Shown piece after piece: positions 1-5,733 of a stretch of 6,100 nt of DNA; position 1 is the first letter of the stretch; the number at the start of each line of letters is the position of its first letter. The stretch spans positions 1 through 6,100 of the forward strand of contig JBDNDE010000283.1 of NCBI GenBank assembly GCA_046719305.1, written 5' to 3'. Below the pieces are notes generated by a model. It worked only from the letters and a program-made list of their open reading frames with translations. It did no database searches and was not told the origin of the DNA. The translations under genes and the position numbers were made by a program. The stretch comes from RGDT01 sp046719305 (GTDB lineage: Bacteria; Planctomycetota; Planctomycetia; Gemmatales; Gemmataceae).

Positions 1-1
1 G

Positions 2-85
2 CTCGTCTTCTTCCTGATCGAAATGGGCATGCTCGCTGGCAGACAATTGCGCGACTTTGTCAAGGTTGGGCCGTTTGGCGTTATA
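2..85 (+). pseudogene. 3' remnant of an upstream membrane-protein gene, possibly SbtA-like bicarbonate transporter
   Basis: Frame 2 is open from the window edge. Its first 28 or so codons read like real protein: a hydrophobic stretch, then FFLIEMGMLAGRQLRDF and a KVGPF motif. Third codon positions here are mostly G or C, as expected for coding frames in this genome, whereas the permease frame over the same bases ends mostly in T or A. The motif order (hydrophobic helix, EMG, AxRQLRD, VGPF) reminds me of the second half of SbtA/DUF897 sodium-bicarbonate transporters; this is recognition from memory and not verified. After about position 82 the frame turns into Cys/Ser-rich nonsense and stops at 266-268, while frame 1 becomes the coding one. 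Several C-terminal helices expected for that family are missing. The gene therefore appears truncated or frameshifted, unless there is an assembly indel. Family assignment is weak; the coding-frame switch is clearer. Confidence 0.4.
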
Positions 86-87
86 TT

Positions 88-1695
88 GTGCTCTTGTTGC
101 CGATCTTGCTCTATTTTTTGGCCCTGTCCAACCCCGTGTTCGATCAAGAGCCAACCCTCATCACCAAACCATTCAGCGAAGAACCACTACCATACATCAC
201 CAGCTTCATCATCATCTTTCGAAGTATTTTGTGGGAAGCGCTGCCCTTCATCATCTTGGGCGCATTGATAGCCGGCTTGCTTGACGAACTTCTACCTCAG
301 CGATGGCTCACAGCCATCATTCCCCGCAACCCCTTCTTGGCCGTAGGGATTGGCGGCCTACTGGGGTTGGTGTTCCCGATTTGTGAGTGCGGAATCGTGC
401 CGATCATGCGGCGTTTACTACGAAAGGGGCTACCGCTGAGTGCCTGCGTGGCCTACCTCCTTGCGGGGCCGATTGTCAATCCGGTGGTCATCGGTAGCAC
501 CTTCGCCGCCTTCAACGGGATGGAAAACACGTTTATCGGGGGCAAACCCGCCTACCAAATGAGCGATTGGTGGATGGTTCTGTTTCGCACCGGTATGGGG
601 TATCTCGTGGCCTTTTCCACAGCCATGTTAGTCGAGGTGTTCTGGCGGCGATTTGGGGTCGAACTACTGACGCCGTTGACCCGGCCCAGTCAGCTACCCG
701 AAGCAGAAACGGAAGTGGGGCCTCGACGCACGGTTTGGCAACGGGTGAGTAATATCAGTGCGACTTCGTTGCACGACTTTGTTGATATCACTGTCTTTCT
801 CATCATTGGCGCGATTTTGGCTGCCGGTACACGGATGTTTCTTACGCCTGAGACGATCGCCGATCTGGGCACACAGCATATGATGCTCACGATTCTCTTG
901 ATGATGGGGTTGGCGATCATCCTCTGCTTGTGCAGCGAGGCCGATGCCTTTGTGGCGGCCTCTTTTGTCACGTTACCGCCTGCAGCCAAGGTATCGTTTC
1001 TTGTGTTGGGTCCGATGGTAGATATTAAGCTGTATGCGTTATATCTGCTGATTTTTCGCCCCCGCCTCATCGCGTTGATTTATTTCAGTGTGATAACTCA
1101 GGTATTTGTTTACAGCGTGGCGACCCACTCTTTCTGGGAAACGTACAAAGAGCAACTGGTCACTCCCAAGATGCCCGAGGCGGAAAAACTTAGCGAAACC
1201 GACATTATTGAACAAGCTGCCCGTAGCAGCTTCGCCCTGACGGCAATGGGCACAGCAGTCGATCCCACAACCTGGGCCACTGCTACCGCCCGACTCGTGC
1301 TAGATCCTGAAGAAAAGTCAACCGAGATGCGGTTCTTGGCCCTAGAGTCGGCTGCCGAGAAGCCCGCTTTGCGTGCCTTCTATCAAGGGCGTCTAGTTTG
1401 GATGAGTGGTCGGTTCAGTGGCTCGGAGCGTGGCTTTGTGTTGATTCGTTACAAATATAATTGCTGTGCCGCGGATGCCGTCCCGCTCAAAGCCTACCTG
1501 GTCCCTAAAGACCCTCTGCTCAACGTACCCGCTGACGACTATCAAGGCCGCTGGGTCAAAGTGACGGGGCGTGTCGACTTCCGACTCGAACGGGGTCACT
1601 ATGTACCGTATATTGTCCTTACACCACCCGATAAACGCTCCTGGGATCGAATTATTCAGATCATCGAGCAACCGAGCAACCCTTACATTTATTAA
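88..1695 (+). CDS. Permease (DUF318/ArsP_1 type) fused to a YcgQ/DUF1980-like C-terminal domain
   Basis: A 535-residue membrane protein. Residues about 1-14 and 36-65 are hydrophobic helices. The permease core follows, with CECG at 99-102, a LLAGPIVNP motif at 124-132, a cytosolic-looking linker near 190-225, then LCLCSEAD at 279-286 and LGPMVDIK at 307-314, ending near residue 345. These are hallmarks of the DUF318/PF03773 permeases (B. subtilis YcgR, and ArsP). Residues about 425-535 match the soluble end of YcgQ/DUF1980 (TIGR03943) proteins: a CCAAD motif at 459-463, WVKVTG at 489-494 and the terminal NPYIY. In B. subtilis these are two adjacent proteins; here they are fused. Substrate is unknown; related gene pairs are linked to zinc/COG0523 contexts in other bacteria, so metal handling is a guess. 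The GTG at 88 is the only in-window start upstream of the first helix, has no Shine-Dalgarno, and frame 1 stays open to the left edge, so the true 5' end is uncertain. It is followed after 37 bases by a zinc-ribbon gene on the same strand. Confidence 0.88.
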   Translation: MLLLPILLYFLALSNPVFDQEPTLITKPFSEEPLPYITSFIIIFRSILWEALPFIILGALIAGLLDELLPQRWLTAIIPRNPFLAVGIGGLLGLVFPICECGIVPIMRRLLRKGLPLSACVAYLLAGPIVNPVVIGSTFAAFNGMENTFIGGKPAYQMSDWWMVLFRTGMGYLVAFSTAMLVEVFWRRFGVELLTPLTRPSQLPEAETEVGPRRTVWQRVSNISATSLHDFVDITVFLIIGAILAAGTRMFLTPETIADLGTQHMMLTILLMMGLAIILCLCSEADAFVAASFVTLPPAAKVSFLVLGPMVDIKLYALYLLIFRPRLIALIYFSVITQVFVYSVATHSFWETYKEQLVTPKMPEAEKLSETDIIEQAARSSFALTAMGTAVDPTTWATATARLVLDPEEKSTEMRFLALESAAEKPALRAFYQGRLVWMSGRFSGSERGFVLIRYKYNCCAADAVPLKAYLVPKDPLLNVPADDYQGRWVKVTGRVDFRLERGHYVPYIVLTPPDKRSWDRIIQIIEQPSNPYIY

Positions 1696-1718
1696 TGCCA
1701 GATTGTTTATATCTATTT

Positions 1719-1722
1719 AGGA
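1719..1722 (+). promoter_or_regulatory. Possible ribosome binding site (AGGA) for the zinc-ribbon gene
   Basis: AGGA lies 10 bases before the ATG at 1733, in the 37-base gap after the permease stop. The match is short and the spacing slightly long, but it supports that ATG. No promoter or terminator is visible in the gap, which is consistent with co-transcription with the permease gene. Confidence 0.4.
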
Positions 1723-1732
1723 ATGCATCGTT

Positions 1733-2743
1733 ATGCCGGGGATCGTTTGTTCGGGCTGTGGCAGTGGTTTTGACCCACCGGGTGGCTACCGACGCAACAA
1801 AATTCAATGCCCCGAATGTGGGGTAATCTGTTCGGTTCCCGAGGGGGCTGTCCCTGCCGACCCACCGGCTTTCCCGGCCCCAAGCCAAGCCTCCTGGCAA
1901 GTCGACAAAGATTGGTTTCCGAATCCCAACCTTGAGCCGTTGCCGGTACCCCTTGCAAGGCCGTTTCCCGAAGAGTCGGGGCTAGCCAACATCCCCGCGA
2001 TGAAATTAGACGAAGAACCGGTCCATGCAGCGGCTTTGAGTGACGACGAGCAAGAGGACGACTCACTTTACCGGTTGCAAGACAAACTCGGCCCAAGTTG
2101 CCCCCAGTGCTGCCACGAGATGCAAGTTGGGTCTGTGGTGTGCCTGAAGTGTGGCTTCCATCGTGCAAGGAGACGCAAGGTCAAGCGTCGCTACCAACCG
2201 ATGCAACGCGAATGGGAGAGCGATCACAGTTTCACCACAAGGGTTGGGCTTCTAGCAGCAGCGCAAGTCTTTCATCTGTTTCTGGGAATCATGTGTTGGA
2301 CCCTATTAGATACCTATATGCCTGCTATCATTTCCTGGTTCCCTTTGACAGTTCTATTGTTATTCATCTTAGGCACATATGATCACATCAAGCTAACTAG
2401 AGATAGAGAAGGTGGAGTCCAATTCATCAAAACGTGGCGAATTTGTTTTGTTCCTCTTGTGCCGGTCATCACTAATGTGCGTGGATACGAAGGAATTGTA
2501 AGTGGCCCATGGCGTGACCCAGGTCTGCTGGAATGGGGTGTTTTCCTGGCCCTGCTGTTTTGGGGGCTAGTTCCCGGTTTTGTCTGGTACTGGAATGTTA
2601 TCCATACTCCGCTTTACATGGTGGCTTTAGCGCAGGACCATGGCAACCCAGCGATTTACGTCTACCGGGGGCATAACTCGGCTCAGATGAACGAGATTGC
2701 TGACACCTTGGCCCGGATGGCCGGGTTGCCTCGGCTAGGCTGA
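1733..2743 (+). CDS. Membrane protein with two zinc ribbons, function unknown
   Basis: A 336-residue protein. An N-terminal ribbon has Cys 6, 9, 26 and 29 (CxxC-x16-CxxC), in the style of the MJ0042-type zinc fingers that often sit at the N-terminus of planctomycete and myxobacterial membrane proteins. Residues about 35-120 form a Pro- and acid-rich, probably disordered linker. A second ribbon has Cys 123, 126, 137 and 140 (CPxC-x10-CxxC), followed by a very basic stretch at 144-153. Membrane helices are at about 171-192, 196-216 and 268-288, with a more weakly hydrophobic segment near 238-250. The C-terminal tail after 290 is soluble. Both ribbons would probably face the cytosol, judging by the basic patch before the first helix. 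I do not recognise a named family for the membrane part and assign no enzyme activity. It lies 37 bases behind the permease gene and converges on glgC. Codon use in the middle (about 2281-2460) is more AT-rich than elsewhere. Confidence 0.85.
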   Translation: MPGIVCSGCGSGFDPPGGYRRNKIQCPECGVICSVPEGAVPADPPAFPAPSQASWQVDKDWFPNPNLEPLPVPLARPFPEESGLANIPAMKLDEEPVHAAALSDDEQEDDSLYRLQDKLGPSCPQCCHEMQVGSVVCLKCGFHRARRRKVKRRYQPMQREWESDHSFTTRVGLLAAAQVFHLFLGIMCWTLLDTYMPAIISWFPLTVLLLFILGTYDHIKLTRDREGGVQFIKTWRICFVPLVPVITNVRGYEGIVSGPWRDPGLLEWGVFLALLFWGLVPGFVWYWNVIHTPLYMVALAQDHGNPAIYVYRGHNSAQMNEIADTLARMAGLPRLG

Positions 2744-2753
2744 GAGGTCGAAA

Positions 2754-4040
2754 TTAGATTTCAGTGCCATCGGGGATGATGGCTCCCCGCGGGATAGTGA
2801 CGATGCCGTCGCGGATGACGTAATTGGTTCCCTCGTGGTTGACCAAGCCCCGTTTGTTGACAATTCGCACATTTCGACCGATACGGCATTCTTTGTCTAA
2901 GATTGCATTTTCGACGTGAGAGCCTTCGCCGATCAACAAGTCGGGACGATTGAGCGTGCGATTGGTTGCGCGGTCGGCGTCGGTTTCAAAGCGGTCCGCT
3001 CCGAGGATAACGGTATCGCGGACGGTCACATTCTTGGCAATTCGGCTACGAACCCCCACGACACAGCGTTGCAGATCGGCCCCCGCCTCGATAACACATC
3101 CATCACTGACGAGACAGTTTTTCAAGCGTGCGCCACTGATGCGTGAGGCGGGGAGAAAGCGCATGCGTGTGTAAATGACGCCCTCGGGGCTGTGAAAATC
3201 AAACGGAGGATGATCGGAACAAAGTGCCAGATTGGCTTCGTGGTAGGCTTTGACGGTGCCGAGATCTTCCCAATATCCATCGAAGAGGTGTGCCTGAACA
3301 TGGTGAGTCGGGATACTGCGCGGGAAAACTTCTTTGCCGAAGTCGGTGGCCAGGGGAGGAGCGTTGAGCATCTCTAACAAGGCTTTGCGTGTGAAAATGT
3401 AGATTCCCATACTAGCCAAGAACTCGCGTTCGCCAGCCTGAATGCCAAACTGCGCAATCCACGAGGCCGGAGTACGCACGGCTTCGATAGCTTCTTCGGT
3501 CTTGGGTTTTTCGACGAACCCAACGACGCGGCCGGTCTTGTCTAGTTGCACGATTCCGAAACCGGGTACTTGCTCTTTAGACACCGGCAGCACGGCGATT
3601 GTAACGTCGGCATGCGTGTTCTTGTGGGTTTCGAGCATTTGCTGGAAGTCCATGCGATACAGTTGATCACCTGAGAGGATCAACACATGCTGGCAGGCAT
3701 CTTCCAAAATATAACGAATCTGCTGTCGTACCGCGTCCGCCGTTCCTTGATACCAGTCGGCAGTCTCGTTGGTCTGCTGAGCGGCAAGCACTTCCACGAA
3801 GCCACGCGAAAAAGGGTCAAATTTGTAGGTATTGGCAATGTGGCGATGCAGGCTCACACTGAGGAACTGCGTGAGCACATAAATCCGCTGCATACCACTG
3901 TTGATACAATTGCTGATCGGAATGTCGATCAGTCGATACTTGCCTGCAACCGGTACCGCCGGTTTGCTTCGTAGGGCAGTTAACGGATACAACCGAGTAC
4001 CGCGTCCGCCGCCGAGAATCAAACTGAGAACTTCTTTCAT
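2754..4040 (-). CDS. glgC: Glucose-1-phosphate adenylyltransferase (ADP-glucose pyrophosphorylase)
   Basis: A 428-residue cytosolic enzyme that makes ADP-glucose and pyrophosphate from ATP and glucose-1-phosphate, the committed step of bacterial glycogen synthesis. Visible motifs are the nucleotide loop GGGRGTRLYPLT at 10-21, RSKPAVP at 24-30, DWYQGTADAVRQ at 95-106, the catalytic SGDQLYRMD at 123-131, the glucose-1-phosphate site FVEKP at 175-179, SMGIYIF at 210-216 and GYWEDLGT at 255-262. A left-handed beta-helix-like C-terminal region follows, ending with VRIVNK at 391-396 and IPDGTEI. Length and motif spelling are closer to cyanobacterial/plant enzymes than to the E. coli form, which suggests 3-phosphoglycerate-type activation. 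The expected second effector lysine is Arg418 here. The ATG at 4038-4040 is the only start, as a stop lies in frame at 4062-4064; no Shine-Dalgarno is visible. It lies 47 bases downstream of the HemY-type gene on the same strand. No other glycogen gene is in the window. Confidence 0.96.
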   Translation of the reverse strand: MKEVLSLILGGGRGTRLYPLTALRSKPAVPVAGKYRLIDIPISNCINSGMQRIYVLTQFLSVSLHRHIANTYKFDPFSRGFVEVLAAQQTNETADWYQGTADAVRQQIRYILEDACQHVLILSGDQLYRMDFQQMLETHKNTHADVTIAVLPVSKEQVPGFGIVQLDKTGRVVGFVEKPKTEEAIEAVRTPASWIAQFGIQAGEREFLASMGIYIFTRKALLEMLNAPPLATDFGKEVFPRSIPTHHVQAHLFDGYWEDLGTVKAYHEANLALCSDHPPFDFHSPEGVIYTRMRFLPASRISGARLKNCLVSDGCVIEAGADLQRCVVGVRSRIAKNVTVRDTVILGADRFETDADRATNRTLNRPDLLIGEGSHVENAILDKECRIGRNVRIVNKRGLVNHEGTNYVIRDGIVTIPRGAIIPDGTEI

Positions 4041-4087
4041 GACAGCCGGCTCATGGAGAGGTCAGAAACTCTAATAGTTCTATGCTA
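4041..4087 (-). other. Short hemY-glgC intergenic gap
   Basis: Forty-seven bases separate the two minus-strand genes. There is no U-tract hairpin and no convincing promoter, so read-through from hemY into glgC is plausible. A perfect 8-base palindrome, AGCCGGCT (4044-4051), sits three bases upstream of the glgC start, where a Shine-Dalgarno would normally lie. It may be chance. Confidence 0.35.
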
Positions 4088-5461
4088 TCATGTGCGGGGT
4101 ATATCGCCCAACGCCAGCTTAGCTACGATTTGCTCGGCAAGCTGCCTCCCACTCTCGACACAATCGTTAATCGCCACGCCACGGTACGCGTTCCCGGCCA
4201 GGTACAACCCAGGCAGCGCAGCGAGGCGTTGGTCGACCTTCCGTAGTCGGGCTAAGTGACCAACAAAATACTGCGGAATTGCCTCGTTCCAGCGAATAAT
4301 CTCGTAAAAGTGGGGTTTTGCTGTGATGCCAAGTGTCTGACGCAGCTGCTCCATGGACGACCCCAACAGTGCCGAATCCTCGCGGTCGAGGAGATCCGGC
4401 CGGTTCCAACCGCCGACCAGCACTCGTAGCAAGACCTGATCGCGTGGAGCACGATATTCGGGGAAAATGGACGAACACCACTGCACTCCCAGTGCATCGA
4501 GCCGTTCGCGTTGAGGCGTTAGGTAACCAAAGCCGTTTAGGGCGTGGGGTACATCGCTACGGTGGTAGCCCAAGGCTACTACCCCCACGCGATTGTAGGC
4601 GATCGCTCCGACTTCGCGGGCCAACTCGGCATCCACTTCTTGGAGCAAACGTGCTTGTTCGCTGGCTGGACAAGCCAATACCACTATGTCGGCTTTGAGA
4701 GTTTGGGGATCAGCCTGAACAATCCAGTGACGATCCAAGCGTTGAAGTGACCGCACCGTCACGCGTGTACGCAGAGGTAAACGCAAACGTGCAACCAGGG
4801 CATCGATCAATTCTTGTAGACCGTCGGGGAACGACCACATCCGCGACCGAGTGCCGACCGGCTTTCCTTTGCGGGCTGCGGCTAGGCCGCGCGTTAAACT
4901 GCCATACTCGCGTTCCATGGCTGCTAAGCGTGGAAAGGAGGCTTGAAAACTGAGCAATTGCGGATCACCAGCTAGGATACCCGTGACAAAAGCATCGGCA
5001 AAGGTATGAGCAATTTCGTCACCGACTCGGCGGCGAGCGAAGGCGTCGATGCTCTCCTCTTCAACTGATCCCGGTTTCTGAAAACGTTCAAACAAGAGAT
5101 TCAGCTTCGCCCGCCAACTGAGCAAGCCTGAGAACAGAAACGAGCTCAGACTATTTGGCAGCTGTTGCAGTTGCCCGTTGAGCAACAAATAACGATTCTT
5201 GCCCGCCACTTCACTAGCGGAAATCAACCGCGATTCCAGGCCGAGATCACGGCAAAGATTCAAAGTAGCAGGGTTGTTGTCAAGGAAACCGTTGGGGCCA
5301 TGTTCGACGAGAAATCCCTCCCGGCGGTGACTGGCAATCTTGCCGCCTGCTCGATCTGCAGCCTCCCAAACATGAACCTGGGCATCCGGCCGACGCTGCT
5401 GTAGGGCAAACGCCAGGGACAACCCCGAAATACCCGCACCCAGGATAACGATTTGCGCCAT
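4088..5461 (-). CDS. hemY: HemY-type protoporphyrinogen/coproporphyrinogen oxidase
   Basis: A 457-residue FAD enzyme (also called hemG, pgoX or cgoX) of late haem synthesis, oxidising protoporphyrinogen IX to protoporphyrin IX or coproporphyrinogen III to coproporphyrin III. The sequence alone does not separate the two. Motifs are the dinucleotide-binding GAGISG at 8-13, the ribose-binding acid at 33 within EAADRAGGK, EHGPNGF at 53-59, the family motif GILAGDPQLLS at 161-171, VLVGGW at 347-352, AIPQYFVGH at 394-402, and the C-terminal FAD motif LAGNAYRGVAINDC at 421-434. Length is normal. The ATG at 5459-5461 is chosen because it puts the FAD loop at residue 8, as usual; the frame stays open to a TTG at 5528-5530 that would add 23 polar residues with no family resemblance. 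No Shine-Dalgarno precedes the chosen start. glgC follows after 47 bases. Confidence 0.95.
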   Translation of the reverse strand: MAQIVILGAGISGLSLAFALQQRRPDAQVHVWEAADRAGGKIASHRREGFLVEHGPNGFLDNNPATLNLCRDLGLESRLISASEVAGKNRYLLLNGQLQQLPNSLSSFLFSGLLSWRAKLNLLFERFQKPGSVEEESIDAFARRRVGDEIAHTFADAFVTGILAGDPQLLSFQASFPRLAAMEREYGSLTRGLAAARKGKPVGTRSRMWSFPDGLQELIDALVARLRLPLRTRVTVRSLQRLDRHWIVQADPQTLKADIVVLACPASEQARLLQEVDAELAREVGAIAYNRVGVVALGYHRSDVPHALNGFGYLTPQRERLDALGVQWCSSIFPEYRAPRDQVLLRVLVGGWNRPDLLDREDSALLGSSMEQLRQTLGITAKPHFYEIIRWNEAIPQYFVGHLARLRKVDQRLAALPGLYLAGNAYRGVAINDCVESGRQLAEQIVAKLALGDIPRT

Positions 5462-5529
5462 GTCGAGTGTTTTAGTCGCGAGACGGGGAACCGCCCAGAG
5501 AAGCTTTCGGGGGTATTCCCCTCCCGTCA

Positions 5530-5555
5530 ATTTTACCGGACCGGAGGATTTTACC
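5530..5555 (-). promoter_or_regulatory. Tentative promoter or operator region for hemY
   Basis: On the minus strand two copies of GGTAAAAT are spaced 18 bases apart, each holding TAAAAT (five of six matches to TATAAT). No good -35 hexamer lies 16-18 bases upstream of either copy. The pair could be alternative -10 boxes or a repeated operator, or chance. It ends about 70 bases before the chosen hemY start. Confidence 0.2.
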
Positions 5556-5720
5556 AGCCACGACCAACAAAAGCACTCCAGAGCGGCCCCAGCACGCTTG
5601 CAACTTCTCCTCGGGGCCAGAAAAATTGAAGTTACTTAGGTGGTCGGAATCCACCGATGTTTGGGCTAAAGGAAAATGGTCCTATCTAAGCGGAGCCAAA
5701 GCCGCCACCTGATTTCTCCT

Positions 5721-5726
5721 AAGGAG
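5721..5726 (+). promoter_or_regulatory. Strong ribosome binding site (AAGGAG)
   Basis: AAGGAG ends 7 bases before the ATG at 5734, a near-ideal Shine-Dalgarno and spacing. It fixes the start of the secreted protein gene and is the only good one in the window, suggesting strong translation of that gene. Confidence 0.85.
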
Positions 5727-5733
5727 ATACCCC

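Larger units (their letters stand above)
5462..5733. other. Divergent intergenic region between hemY and the secreted protein gene
   Basis: A 272-base region that should hold promoters for both directions. It contains an 8-base direct repeat ATTTTACC at 5530-5537 and 5548-5555, which reads on the minus strand as two -10-like TAAAAT boxes. It also contains a tandem CCGGA at 5536-5545, an inverted repeat GGCCCC/GGGGCC at 5585-5590 and 5613-5618, and a short hairpin GGTGG/CCACC at 5639-5643 and 5651-5655. None is strong enough alone to name a regulator. No convincing small ORF or RNA gene was seen. Confidence 0.5.

Noticed and set aside
690..1070. Minus-strand ORF of 126 codons opposite the permease
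   Set aside because: It is antisense to a well-supported membrane-protein gene, has no recognisable motif and no ribosome binding site; a shadow frame.
1731..2168. Minus-strand ORF of 145 codons opposite the zinc-ribbon gene
   Set aside because: Its product is low-complexity and Arg/Gly/Pro-rich, as expected from the complement of the real gene, whose Cys motifs are clear.
2730..2744. Possible terminator hairpin CTCGGC-TAG-GCTGAG between the convergent genes
   Set aside because: The stem is six pairs with one G-T pair, the loop has three bases, and no T-tract follows on either strand.
4333..4698. Plus-strand ORF of 121 codons opposite hemY
   Set aside because: It lies fully inside a gene whose FAD motifs and length are intact; the product resembles no family.
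5462..5530. Upstream TTG start adding 23 residues to HemY
   Set aside because: The extra residues are unlike the family, and the ATG at 5461 puts the FAD-binding loop at the normal distance from the N-terminus.
5472..5654. Minus-strand ORF of 60 codons upstream of hemY
   Set aside because: No ribosome binding site, no domain-like sequence, and it overlaps the likely hemY leader; not supported as a gene.
5661..5688. TTGGGC and TATCTA 16 bases apart as a promoter for the secreted protein gene
   Set aside because: Each hexamer matches only three of six consensus positions, so it is no better than chance.
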